Notes: a model not told the origin generated them from the sequence alone. DNA of 64,000 bases from Neopestalotiopsis rosae (GCA_023078685.1 JALGAS010000001.1:682001-746000); one strand, 5' to 3'; counted from the stretch's first letter, positions 10,845-21,351 are shown. Made by a program: numbers and translations.

Positions 10845-12436
10845 TGTGTCCGATGCGCACTACACGTGGAGGAGAATGAGCGTGTGGGTGCAAGTGGCGT
10901 GTCGTGTCGAATGCGCTGTGGTTGATGATTGCGAACGACGAGGCTTTCGTAGCTGATGACGGAAGCTCCAATGGAGTTTGGAGGTTTTGGTGGGGCGTTT
11001 GGGTGGTGTTGACACCAGTAATTGCCAGCCTCGTAGCAGATCAATCCTTGGCCTTGCTCGCTGGCACCGGTGGCACGGGGGAGCTGAGCTGAACAAGATG
11101 TGAATAAAACTTATGTACAGTATAATTTCTCGGAGCTAAGATAACAAACCAGATCGGCCCTCGGTTTCTGATAAGATTCAATACATGCAATTGAGGCTGG
11201 CTGGGCTGTGCTCCCTGCTAGCTACTCATGTCACCTCTTGCACAGACCAAATTTTGTTTCTTAATTACTCGTCATTCATGAAATAAAATGCGACACTAGG
11301 CCAACAGCCAATCCATTGGCGGCGGGAGTCCCGATCCATAATTGTATCCGGCACCAGTCGAGCCAGTACAGTAGTCTTGACCCCGGCTCGAATGATTTTT
11401 TCTTGTCATCAAACGTTCGCCTTTTGCGCTCCGCCGCGCCGCCTGCGCAATATTGCCAAACACCCATCGTGCAGGCCCAGCGGCTAGGATACGATACGCG
11501 CAACGTAAACCACCGACCGAAACGTGGTCCCTGATTATTATCATCTCAGGAGGATTTCGGCACTTTTTGTTATCTACAAGCCTGCCGCCACATGACATGA
11601 CCATCGACCCAGGACGGCGGGTAGTCCAAGACCTTGGCAAGATCTGATAATCGATACTTATTGCTGACTATTGCACCATTGCAGTCTTATTGTCATTGAA
11701 CAGATACATGTAGCCCTTGGCTAATAGTCGACACCTTTGTGAGTGAGTGAGTGGGTGGCTCTCCCTGAAAGTCAAGAAGCCTTGATCCTGTGTGTGAGAG
11801 ATCACTTGGCTGCGCGCAATGTGAACAAATTTATTTGATGGAGAGAGAGGCCGAATCGATGCCTTTACATCCGAGAAGAAAAGTCACGATATGGATCTCG
11901 GGCGTCGCGACATGCTACTACTATTACCATCACTTACATGACACTACCTTGTAGTCTGATTGAAATTCAGCGTTGGGTCAAAGGTGATCTACAATATTTT
12001 TTCGCGTCCTTACCCGCAGTCCTCGTGGCTCTTATCCCTGGCCAATTCCATACTGGTTAGAGGACTCGTCAGCTAGTGGGCGCTGATTGGCCTAGCAGCC
12101 TTGGACCCCGGTCCACACAGGAGATGGGCTTGCGCAGCCTCAGAGAGGCGTCCCGCAGTGACAAGTCCTTGATCTGCTGGCCAGCCTGCACCTCTCTTGT
12201 CGCTGGTGGTCTCGTCTTCGTCAGTTGGTCTTATGTCTCTCGTTCGCTCTCCATCATTAGGCATCCATTTCTTGTCCTTCCTTTCGTTTCATTTTTTGTT
12301 CCTGGCGCACTCCCACATACCGTCGCCAACGGGGAGTAATTGATTCTCCATTATATATCGCCACACTAACTTATTGACAAACTACTTACTACCAAAAAGC
12401 CAAAACTGCCCCCCGGTTCTTGGCTGCCTACGGACC
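10845..12436. other. intergenic, divergent lsm4 and His/Pro-rich gene
   Basis: About 1.6 kb between two start codons pointing apart. The short open frames have no recognisable domain. CT-rich stretches just upstream of 12374 look like a promoter or leader for the plus-strand gene. Nothing else is supported. Confidence 0.55.
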
Positions 12437-14554
12437 ATGCGCGGGCTGCTCACGGCCGCCGCGCTTTTGGCGCCGGCACTGGCCAGCGGCCGTACACTTA
12501 AGCGAGACGAGGAAACACCTTCGGCCTTCATCCGTCTTGATGTCCCCCACCTTGAGGACGACTCGGTCAAGCTCCAGACAACGCTGCGATTGAGCGTTCT
12601 TGAATCCGAGGAATCATGTGGTCACGGAAATGTTCTGCTTAACGGCCAGGCCCTTTCCCAGGATGCCGATGGCCTCGGCTCCGGCTCCATTTCCACGGAG
12701 CAGGGTAGCCTCCTGATTGCCAACTGGAAGTTCGCCTGCGTCGACCTCGATGATGCGCACAAGGAACAGACCCTGGATGTGCACGTCGACTTTGTTGATG
12801 GCAAGGAGGTCAATGACATGGGTTTCACTGTCCAGTTCCAGCAGAAGGGACAGGTTTGGGTCACTTACATCGAAGGAGCGGATTCCATCATCACCGCACC
12901 CAAGCTCGACTTCTTCCCCGAGGAGCCCCAAGGTCACGAATTCAACCCGGAGCTCGACGCTGAAGTTTCCGAGTTGGAGTTTATGAAGATGCAGCTTGTC
13001 GAACTCGAGCAGGCCATTTTCATGAAGGAGCTGTTCTTGGCTGAGGCCTTTGGTTTCCACAGCCGCAAGGGCTCAAAGCTGTCCGACTGCGACAACCTCA
13101 AGTGCATTGCCAAGTCCATGTATGACAGCGTCAAGGGCGTTGCCAGCAAGTTCTACGGACATGGCATGGGTGACGACGGATTGTTCGGTGGCCCTCCCGG
13201 TCCTCACCACCGCGGCGGCCACCACTTGGGCCCCCACGGTGGTAAGCCTGGAAAGCCTGGCCCGCATCACGGCTTTCCTGGCTTCCCTCACCACCACAAC
13301 GAGACTCATGGCAACCACACCATGCCGCCTCCTCCCCATGGCAAGCCCGATTTCCCGCCTCCGTTCTGCCACTGCCCTCCGCCGCCTCCACCCCACGGTC
13401 ACCACGGCCCGCCTCCTCCTGATGGACCTGATGGCCCGCCTCACCACTTCCCCCACGGCGCTCCTCACGATGGCCCCCACCACGGCCCTGGCAAGGGAGA
13501 CAAGTCCCCGGAGAAGGGTCACGCTGGTGAACCTCACGACGGAGAGGGCCGCCCTCACCACCACCACGGCCCACCTCCTCCGCCGCCGCCTCCCTTTGAT
13601 CACGAGGATCGTCCCGGCCATCCTGGTGATGATTTCCCTCCCCCTCCTCCCTTCCACGGACCAGAGGGCCACCCCGGTGATGATATGCCTCCTCCCCCTC
13701 CTCCCCCTCCTGGACACCATGAAGACGGACCCAAGGGCGACCACCCCCCGCCCCCGCCCCCGCCTTTCGATCATCATGAGGACGGACCTGGTGGACCTCC
13801 CCCTCCGCCTTTTGAGGATGGTCCCGAGGGCCCTGAGCATCCTCTGGTAGGCGCCGAAGGAGACATGCCGCCTCCGCCTCCAGAAGGCCCCCACGGCCAC
13901 GGTGGCCCGCACCACCACGGCCCGCCGCCGCCCTTTTCCATCCACGGCGCCATGCCTGCTATTCGCATTAGCGCCATCATCATCACCCTCGGACTCCTCT
14001 TTGCCGCTCTGCACACTCGCTGCTTTACTGTCCGTCGTGGCATCATGTCTCGCCGCCGTGATTACGGTGCCAGACGCACAGGATTCGCCGGTCTCATTGA
14101 CCGTGTAAGAGGCGTCATGGGCTACGCTGACGGCGACGATGCCGAGAAGGAGGCCATGATGCGCCAGGTCGGAGAGGAGGAGAGCGACTCGGACGCCATG
14201 TCGACCACCATGGAGCAGGACATTCAGCAATTCAGAAACGCTGCCGATGTCGTTAGCGACATGGTCGCCGCCGAGGAGGGCCGCTCCGCCCCTCGCGAGA
14301 TGGTTCAGTATTCGGCAATCCCTCCCCCGAGCCCTCACGCTACCTTTGCAGACTACATGGCTGCCGATGAGGCTCTTCCCACCTATGACGAGGCGGGCTC
14401 CAGTGATGACTCATATGTCGCAGACGGCATGAGATTCAATGAGAGCAGCGCATATGTGGCAGACGGTATGATATTCAATGAGAGCAGCACATATGCTCCC
14501 AGTGTGAGCTCTACCAACAGCTCGCTGGATGAGAACCTGGGTCGCAAGGCATAA
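12437..14554 (+). CDS. His/Pro/Gly-rich type I membrane protein, unknown function
   Basis: Intronless gene for 705 residues. The ATG at 12437 is preferred over the upstream in-frame ATG at 12374 because it has an ACC context and directly begins a signal peptide (MRGLLTAAALLAPALASG). Residues about 19-248 form a folded-looking extracellular part with two Cys and an acidic helical segment near 180 (ELEFMKMQLVELEQ). Residues about 250-505 are low complexity, built from runs of Pro, His-His-Gly, Asp-Gly-Pro and Pro-rich blocks. One hydrophobic helix lies at about 509-531, followed by a basic stop-transfer segment (RRGIMSRRRDYGARR). The acidic, Ser-rich cytosolic tail ends with a duplicated 13-residue unit. 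I do not recognise a named family. Metal binding or a wall-spanning role is possible from composition only. Confidence 0.8.
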   Translation: MRGLLTAAALLAPALASGRTLKRDEETPSAFIRLDVPHLEDDSVKLQTTLRLSVLESEESCGHGNVLLNGQALSQDADGLGSGSISTEQGSLLIANWKFACVDLDDAHKEQTLDVHVDFVDGKEVNDMGFTVQFQQKGQVWVTYIEGADSIITAPKLDFFPEEPQGHEFNPELDAEVSELEFMKMQLVELEQAIFMKELFLAEAFGFHSRKGSKLSDCDNLKCIAKSMYDSVKGVASKFYGHGMGDDGLFGGPPGPHHRGGHHLGPHGGKPGKPGPHHGFPGFPHHHNETHGNHTMPPPPHGKPDFPPPFCHCPPPPPPHGHHGPPPPDGPDGPPHHFPHGAPHDGPHHGPGKGDKSPEKGHAGEPHDGEGRPHHHHGPPPPPPPPFDHEDRPGHPGDDFPPPPPFHGPEGHPGDDMPPPPPPPPGHHEDGPKGDHPPPPPPPFDHHEDGPGGPPPPPFEDGPEGPEHPLVGAEGDMPPPPPEGPHGHGGPHHHGPPPPFSIHGAMPAIRISAIIITLGLLFAALHTRCFTVRRGIMSRRRDYGARRTGFAGLIDRVRGVMGYADGDDAEKEAMMRQVGEEESDSDAMSTTMEQDIQQFRNAADVVSDMVAAEEGRSAPREMVQYSAIPPPSPHATFADYMAADEALPTYDEAGSSDDSYVADGMRFNESSAYVADGMIFNESSTYAPSVSSTNSSLDENLGRKA
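14414..14491 (+). repeat. two tandem copies of a 39-bp coding unit
   Basis: Two adjacent 39-bp units encode YVADGMRFNESSA and YVADGMIFNESST at the C-terminus of the His/Pro-rich membrane protein. They differ at only a few bases, so the duplication is recent or under constraint. Confidence 0.9.
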
Positions 14555-15551
14555 TTAATAAAGCTTAGATGGCGCCTTTTTTATAACTAGAAAATCGATA
14601 GCGAGTCGAGGCCTAGCACATACTATCATTTATAACTTCGATATTTCCTTGTATAAATTCTCTTGTATTAGTAACTGTCTTTCAAGACTCTTTTTTCCTA
14701 AATCCTAATGTGATTTGTCCTTTTCACGTAAGCTTACCTCTCGCGTACTGCACGCACTAGGGTGAATTGTTTTCTTGTGATTCGTTTTATAGCCAAGCCG
14801 TGTTTCAATCCACTGTCGGTCAGTACCAAGGCTATAAGCAGGGAAGAGGCCATGTCTCAAGGCACATTTCTCGCACTGGCCAAGACTTGTGATCCCCTGG
14901 TGATGATTTGTTGTAAACATCATGAACTATGTGGTCGATGGTCCGGCTGCTAAACACTTTGCCTATGTTATCAAGTCAATTTGACTTCTGCGTCCATGAT
15001 CACGAGTTTGAGAGACTTCTTGGACACCTTTCCTTGTGTTTCCAAGACTGAGAGTTGTCTATACTTGAGGAAATGAAGTCCGTTTCATCCTAACTGTCAG
15101 CAGTAAAAAGGTACTCTTGTTGCTCTCAAGAAGACTGATTACTCTTTATCGTCCTTCATCTTAAGATTGAGAAGAATCCCAGCCAAGTGAATAAGATGTA
15201 CTTCTATAGACCAAAGTTTCTGTATCATGATCGATGAGTGGCTTGTGTATACGTATTATTGGATTTCAACCGATGCGATATTCCCTAAGTAAACCATATC
15301 AATCTTCACCCGGAAGGGCCACCCGATATAGAGAAGAAGATATTTTATTTTATCTTGTGGTTTCATTTCTATATTGATTGGAAAACGCACAAAGTTGTAT
15401 CAGAGGAAAACCTCGGACACAAGAGAACAACAGAACAAGACAAAACAAAACAAAAGCGAGAGAAAAACAAGACAAAAGCAACAGAACAAAACCAGAACGT
15501 CAACCGCAAAGCCAGACATCCGACAGCGACCCTCAATTGCCTTGGGGCCGT
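14555..15551. other. intergenic between convergent genes
   Basis: About 1 kb between two stop codons. It is AT-rich, has no supported coding region and presumably contains two 3' UTRs. The A-rich, CAAAA-repetitive segment at about 15420-15500 lies just past the stop of the minus-strand gene. Confidence 0.55.
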
Positions 15552-16493
15552 CTACTCCTCCATCTGCACGTCGCCGTGCTCCTCCTCCTCGCCACCCTCT
15601 TCTTCTTCCTCTTCCTCTTCCTCCTCCTCATCGCTCGACTCCTCGTCACTGGAGTCGACGGGCACGGGGAACCCGGCGGCGTGGTCGCTGATGGTCAGCT
15701 GGCCGACCTCGCTCTCGAGGGCCGCGTTGCCCGCCGCGTGGATGGCGGCCTCGAACATGTTCTGGTCAATGGCCTCTGCGGCCTCGGCGTCCTCGATGTC
15801 CTCGTTGATGGCGTCGATGGCGTCTACCATGCTGCCCGGCTCCAGGCCCTGGGGTCCATCGTGGCGGCGCTCGTCAAAGTCCTCCAGCTCCACCTCCTCG
15901 GCCGGGTCGCGGTAGTTGCCCATGTCCACTTCGTCGCCGTCGGGCATCCAGCTATCGCGGTGCGCCTCCACATAGTCGAGAAGCTTGTCGACTGGCTTAA
16001 AAAAGGTCATCTGTGGCTTCTTGATGTTGAGGATCATGTCCTGGAGCGGGTTCGCCGTGGCGCGCTTGCGAGCGTCGAGAATCTCCCAGGCAAAGAAGAA
16101 GAGCTGCTTGGGGGTGACAGTCTTTTGTTCTCGAAGCCAGGAGACCTGGGAAAAGATGCGATTGGTGAGGCCATCCTAGTTGCCCCAGTGATCACCGTCC
16201 TTCCAATCCTCGTAGAGGATGTGTCTCTTGGCCCAGAGCTTGTTGTAAAGCTCGGCCATGCGCCTATTGACGACCGCGCTGATGCGAACCTTTGCGCCCT
16301 CGCAGAGAGCATTGCGGATCTTGATGTCTTCCTTTCGATCTTCCATGATGGCACCGGGACGGAAAATGAGGCCCTGGATGTTGAAGATCTGCTTGAGGAA
16401 GGGAAGAGCGTTTGGGCTCTGGTGCTCGCGAGCTCTGACCACAGCGTGCAGACCACCCTGCTTGCTTGCCGCATGCTTACGAACGCGTCCCAT
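15552..16493 (-). CDS. unknown protein interrupted by one in-frame TAG (candidate RNA-edited gene)
   Basis: The open frame begins at 16493 (MGRVRKHAASKQGGLHAVV), runs 105 codons, meets TAG at 16178-16176, then continues open in the same frame for 207 more codons to a TAA at 15554-15552. The part after the stop reads as real protein: a helical segment (VSWLREQKTVTPKQLFFFAW), a basic region (LDARKRATANPL), then a long acidic tail with a poly-Glu run. Codon use is the same on both sides. No intron removes the TAG while keeping the frame, apart from a poor GTGATC...CGAG option of 66 nt. Only a single base blocks a 313-residue product. If the TAG is recoded to TGG the sequence reads HWGNWDGLTNRIF. 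The family is not recognised. A 5' UTR intron precedes the start codon. Readthrough, an assembly error or a young pseudogene are the other explanations. Confidence 0.7.
16176..16178 (-). other. in-frame TAG in a predicted hairpin loop
   Basis: The codon lies between AAC and GAT. In the mRNA the six bases at 16187-16182 (UGGGGC) can pair with 16171-16166 (GCCUCA), with one G-U pair, leaving a 10-nt loop that contains the UAG. The edited-type A would be 16177, with U on its 5' side and G on its 3' side. Confidence 0.7.
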
Positions 16494-16497
16494 TTTG

Positions 16498-16741
<244 letters not shown>

Positions 16742-17857
16742 CGATGATGGAAGTTTCTGCTGTTCTTGATGTGATATCACCACGCAGAGATGGTGCTAAA
16801 TGAATGAAGAGTCGGCCGAGGAAAAAAGAGGGAAGGGAAGACGAGGTGGTGGAATAAATAGAAGACAGGGCGCCGGCCAAAGACCAGCTCAGCCTCCAGT
16901 GAGCCAATCAGAAGGCTGCTGAGTAAGGTATGCGCTGCCGTACCCGTTTGCAGGGTGCTAGCTCCATCTGACAGCTGAGGAAATTCCGAATAGCTGAATA
17001 AATCAAAGTGACTGGTGGGTGTCGATGTGCCAGAAGCCCGTTTGTAAAGGACATAGTTCCAGATAATCGAAAGAGTTTCAACAATCACACAACCAGCTTC
17101 CATCTTCTGGTAAGATGGCAGAGTGGTAAGGTGTCCGGCTGGTCTGCCCTCCTGCCTTTAATGTGCAACAGTCTATCAGTTCCGGCTGGTGGGTTGGGTT
17201 GGCTATTCCTTAAGGCTGTTGATCCTTACCTCTGCACGAGATGGGCTCGAATCCCTAAGTTGGTTGCTTTATTATTTTTTCCTTTTTTCCTTTATCCAGT
17301 GTCTATTTTGACAGATGAAATGGCTTCATTCTGCATTTTAATTGAGGCTGATAGATATTTGTTGTGAACATCGTAAAGACCTGGGTTCAATTCCGCATAG
17401 TGCAAATCCTTTGCAGTATTTTGAGGTTTGCGATTTCTTTTTACTTTTTGGCACCCCGCCTCGCAGTCTCACTTAATATTGATCAACATGAGTCTTCTCG
17501 TACCTATTCAGAGTGTGGCACAATTATATTCGATGACAAATATTGCAATATCTTGTATCTCGGGTTACTTGTAGCACAAGCTGAATCCGAAGACACTTGC
17601 TTCTTGCTAAATACCTTACTGTCCTGACTGAGGAACTCGAGGAATAGTTCTCTTAATGCAATGCTGCAAAACACATGGGCACTAACTGGTTTTCATTGAG
17701 AAGACACCATCAACTATAATTCCGCTTGCCTCTTTCAGAAAACAATAGTTTGATATCTCTGTTGTCCACAACAAGCTTGAGAGAGGTACTTTCGGGAGAC
17801 TCCAGACGCCGTAATCCATGCATGAACCAACCGCCATCTCTGTGTTTTTGACTTTGA
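16742..17857. other. intergenic with tRNA-like fragments
   Basis: About 1.1 kb with no supported protein gene. An A-box-like sequence TGGCAGAGTGG lies at 17116-17126. B-box-like sequences are GGGCTCGAATCCC at 17243-17255 and GGGTTCAATTCC near 17381. No cloverleaf closes: the acceptor and D stems do not pair. These look like decayed tRNA or tRNA-derived retroelement pieces. The left edge must hold the promoter of the TAG-interrupted gene. Confidence 0.45.
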
Positions 17858-18853
17858 CTACTCGTCATCCGTCTCGCCACCCTCATCCTGTATTATTTGT
17901 TCCAAGACAGAGCCGCGCTCCCTTCCACTATTTCTCCTGGCCCGCTTGTAAGCCTCTGTCTCTGTGACTGCCTTGAGTCCAACAAAATGCTTCCCGGACC
18001 AGGCCTTGTCGCACTTGGGGCAGGTCTTGTCCCGCCTCGTCCGCCAGAAGGCGCCCTCGCAGATGTCGTGTATCCGGACATTGCAGTCCCGCTCGGCGCA
18101 CCTCTGGCCGACGGTGACGATCTCCTTGCAGGCCTCGCAGAACTTGATCCTCTGCCACTCGTCGGGGCGCAGGTCGGGGTCGTTGTAGGTCTCAACGAGC
18201 CACGCCCGCAGCTCCAGCAGCGCGCGGGTGCTGAGGCTGTAGTAGCCCTCCCTGCTCTTCTCGAACCAGCCCTCGTCCACCATGGCTGCCAGCATGTTGG
18301 CCACCTCGGAGCTCTTGATGCTCTTGACGCCGCCCTGGCCGCCCGCCTGCGTCTGGGCCACGCTGTCGTCTGCGATACTCTCGTCGCCGTCCGCTCTAGG
18401 AGCGTGCCGGAGCTTGTTGGCCTGCATCGAGTCTACGCACATGACTTCCATGCGTCGGGTGTTGTGCTTTTCAAACATGCCGTCGATGACTCGCTTGACA
18501 AAGGCGATCTCGTCGGCATTGTGCAGTGTCGCCAGCTGGGTCATGGGATCCGAAGTGGTGTTGACAAGGGCGTAAACACGCTCCTTTCGAGTCTGGTGCA
18601 TGGCGTTTCTGACCTCGTAGTCAAAGTGCGATACTACATGCTGGGCATCGGCAATGTAGGCGGCAAAATCTTCTTGGGATATTGAATTGGGATCGACCCT
18701 TCGCCGATCGCCCTCACCATCCTCCTGTTCTGCTGTCTTGATAGCGGCAATAATGAGCTTGGCTTGGTCATAGGTGATGCTGCCGCGAGCCATCAGGGCT
18801 TGGAGAAAGGCCCTGCTACCATCATTGTAGCCTTCAGGCAGCAGATCATCCAT
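17858..18853 (-). CDS. nse1: Smc5-Smc6 complex subunit Nse1 (RING-like)
   Basis: Single-exon gene of 331 residues. Nse1 is the RING-type subunit that acts with the kleisin Nse4 and Nse3 in the Smc5/6 DNA repair complex in the nucleus. The N-terminal region (residues about 1-130) opens with LLPEGYNDGSRAFLQALMARG, the family's typical start. A winged-helix segment follows around 100-230 (IKSSEVANMLAAMVDEGWFE, then YYSLSTRALLELRAWL). The zinc domain is at about 237-287, with Cys/His spacing FCEACKE...GQRC...C...IHDIC...CPKCDKAW, matching the variant RING (C4HC3-type) of Nse1. The C-terminus is acidic and disordered. It is divergent from the gene at 19645. Confidence 0.93.
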   Translation of the reverse strand: MDDLLPEGYNDGSRAFLQALMARGSITYDQAKLIIAAIKTAEQEDGEGDRRRVDPNSISQEDFAAYIADAQHVVSHFDYEVRNAMHQTRKERVYALVNTTSDPMTQLATLHNADEIAFVKRVIDGMFEKHNTRRMEVMCVDSMQANKLRHAPRADGDESIADDSVAQTQAGGQGGVKSIKSSEVANMLAAMVDEGWFEKSREGYYSLSTRALLELRAWLVETYNDPDLRPDEWQRIKFCEACKEIVTVGQRCAERDCNVRIHDICEGAFWRTRRDKTCPKCDKAWSGKHFVGLKAVTETEAYKRARRNSGRERGSVLEQIIQDEGGETDDE

Positions 18854-19644
18854 TTTTGGGTGTTGGTTTATCCGATTATCAATTGTAATAATACGTCGGA
18901 ATCTGCCAACAGCAATGTTGGGTACCAGGTCGAGGAGCTGAAGTCTGTCATGTGATTATCCGTGCCTGTCGACTAGAGTTGCGGCGGGAGACGCGTCCCA
19001 GGGTCCATGAAAGACGCGTAAATGGATTTTCAGCACAAAGTGAGCATAACTACGCACAAGTAAAGTGCGTGCATGCGTTGGACGTTTTGATCCAATGTAT
19101 CCACTATGGCGGGGGGCACCGGATCGTACAAGCCGGCGCTAAGTGCCGGGACTAGCCGGGATCCAGCATAGGCTCGATAGGGCCAAAGTCAGTGCCACAG
19201 AACCGGACCCCGCTATGTCTGGCCCAAGCTCGCGCCACTGTGGCAGTGCGTCCCTCCCTAGAGCCTATGACGATACCCCGTGGACTTTGCCCATGTGAGC
19301 TGTGAAACAAGCTCCAGAGTCCAGACCAAGAAATCTGGGCAGACCAAGGCGAAAGGCCTCCCAAGCAGTAGGCACTGCCAACTCAGTCACTACGTAGCAG
19401 GTAGGTAGGTAGCTGGACTCCCTTTCTACCTTTTAACCTTTTTGCCTTTTCAGCCTTGAAAATAAAAGTTGAGACACTTGCCTGTGACTTTCAATTCCCT
19501 TGTTCCGACTTCTTTCCCCTTGAGCATCCCCTTTGACCTTTTTCCACGAAACACCTACAATCGTCATTCCCTATTGTGACGTGACCCATACACATACCTA
19601 CACCTGAAGCCCCTCTCGACGAGAAGGCGACAGTCATCGTGACA
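18854..19644. promoter_or_regulatory. divergent promoter region between nse1 and the 19645 gene
   Basis: About 790 bases separate two start codons pointing apart. A GTAGGTAGGTAG run is at about 19400. CT-rich DNA at 19430-19560 suits a leader for the plus-strand gene. No factor site is assigned. Confidence 0.45.
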
Positions 19645-20907
19645 ATGCTCGAATATTTCACCTACAAGAAGGTCAAGAAGGTCCGCAACGAAAAGGCAGA
19701 ACGAGAGCGTCTCGAACGGGAAGCCACAGGAGGAGCCCAAGCCAAGTCGCCGGCACCAAAATCTCCCACTTCTCCCATCATTGTCTCGAAGCCGCAGCCG
19801 CCAGCAGAGGATCCGCCTCTTGGCGATCCCTTGCTCGACCAGGAAGATGAGAGATTCTTGGAACGGATCGTGTCGCCGGACGCCAGATACGGCGACGACG
19901 ATGATGATGTAGAGTCTCGGCCACCTCTGCCTCCCAGAATCCCCACGCCCGTCATGAACTGGGATAGCGATACCGAGAGCTTTACTACGCCGGCGCCCTC
20001 GACAAAAGGAAAGGGCAAGGAGGTTGACGTTCAGGATGCCGCCGCCAAGCCCGGCAACAAGCGCTTCTCCGTCATTACCAACATTGGGCGCTCCATCTCG
20101 ATGCGCAGGAAGCCTACCGAGAAGAGCGGCCTGGCCCTCGAGGTGCCCGCCCGCGAGGTTGTGCGCGAGGTGACGGACATCAACAAGGTCCTCGACGACC
20201 TCAACCTGTCGGCGCAGAACAACAAGGTCTTTTCGCTTTCGGCCGAGTCCACCGAGATGGTGCGCAAGTTTAACCTCGTGCTCAAGGACATAGTCAATGG
20301 CGCGCCCACGGCCTACCAGGATCTGGTCAATCTCATCGAGGACCGCGACGGCATCCTGGCCAAGAACTACGAGAAGCTGCCAAAGTCCTTGCAAAAGCTC
20401 GTCACCCAGCTGCCCACCAAGCTATCGTCCACGCTGGCGCCCGAACTCCTCGCCGTCGCCGCCGAGGCCCAGGGCCTCAACAAGGCCGACGCCGCCGCCC
20501 AGGGCGGTCTCAAGGGCGCCGCCAAGTCCTTCCTCACGCCCAAGAGCCTGCAGGACCTTGTGACCAAGCCGGGCGCCGTGGCCGGCCTGCTCAAGAGCAT
20601 TGTCAATGTGCTCAAGACGAGGTGGCCGGCTTTCATGGGCACCAACGTGCTGTGGAGCATCTCATTATTCTTGCTCCTCTCGGTACTCTGGTACTGCCAC
20701 AAGCGCGGCCGCGAGGTCAGACTGGAGAACGAGGCCGCGCAGCGAGACGACCCCCTCCACGGCGTCGACCGCGTCGAGGAGCTTCCTGATGACCCTGCGC
20801 TGCCGGGCCCCAGCAACACTGGCTCGAGCAGTAGCCAGCAGCAGCCAATTAGACGAAAGTCTATCAAATCCTCGCCGTCCCGCGAAACTAGGAAGAACAA
20901 GAAATGA
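19645..20907 (+). CDS. single-pass membrane protein of unknown function
   Basis: Intronless gene of 420 residues starting at the ATG at 19645 (MLEYFTYKKVKKVRNEKAERE). The N-terminus is a charged helix. A long Pro/Ser/Asp-rich disordered part spans about 30-150. Residues about 165-320 form a helical region that includes VREVTDINKVLDDLNLSAQN and VRKFNLVLKDIVNGAPTAYQ. One hydrophobic helix lies at about 331-352 (MGTNVLWSISLFLLLSVLWYC). A short basic cytosolic tail follows, ending RKSIKSSPSRETRKNKK. There is no signal peptide, so the protein resembles a near-tail-anchored endomembrane protein. I do not recognise the family. Confidence 0.75.
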   Translation: MLEYFTYKKVKKVRNEKAERERLEREATGGAQAKSPAPKSPTSPIIVSKPQPPAEDPPLGDPLLDQEDERFLERIVSPDARYGDDDDDVESRPPLPPRIPTPVMNWDSDTESFTTPAPSTKGKGKEVDVQDAAAKPGNKRFSVITNIGRSISMRRKPTEKSGLALEVPAREVVREVTDINKVLDDLNLSAQNNKVFSLSAESTEMVRKFNLVLKDIVNGAPTAYQDLVNLIEDRDGILAKNYEKLPKSLQKLVTQLPTKLSSTLAPELLAVAAEAQGLNKADAAAQGGLKGAAKSFLTPKSLQDLVTKPGAVAGLLKSIVNVLKTRWPAFMGTNVLWSISLFLLLSVLWYCHKRGREVRLENEAAQRDDPLHGVDRVEELPDDPALPGPSNTGSSSSQQQPIRRKSIKSSPSRETRKNKK

Positions 20908-21351
20908 TGACGAGATGATGGAAGTTGATGATACCCCCCTTTAATGACATACATAATGACCTTTGACAAGAACGAGCACAAGTGCTCAGAGTTTGACTAC
21001 GCGAATTGGACGGACGGATGCGGATAGAGAGTTTATAGTTTTTGCGCCATGATCAATATAGTCTTCATCGATGCAGCAATACTTCTTTCCCAATCACTTG
21101 ATAAACAATATGTGAAAGTAATAACGACAATGCTGATAGCTCCTTGTATGATGTATTAATGCAAAGATATTGAAGGTTTCCCCTTGTTCCCATGAGCTTC
21201 GTTATAGCGCAGATTATACGATTGCTGTTCGCAAATAGCAGGCTTTCTATCCGCGAAGCTAGATTTCTGGGCCCCAAGAGCTGCTTGGTCTCACCACCCT
21301 TGCCCGCCCCCAGAGTCACGGTGAATTCGTTGTGATACATATACTGCAAGA
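20908..21351. other. intergenic between convergent genes
   Basis: About 440 bases between the stop codons of the membrane protein gene and bre2. It is AT-rich with no coding content seen and is taken as overlapping 3' UTR space. Confidence 0.6.

Noticed and set aside
13073..14338. 421-codon open frame antisense to the His/Pro-rich gene
   Set aside because: Arg/Val-rich composition derived from the opposite strand's repeats; no start context or domain.
16146..16195. 50-nt intron (GTGATC to CCCAG) removing the TAG
   Set aside because: Acceptor is good, but the length is not a multiple of three and the downstream frame would be lost. The 66-nt alternative ends in CGAG, a poor acceptor, and deletes the well-formed segment VSWLR.
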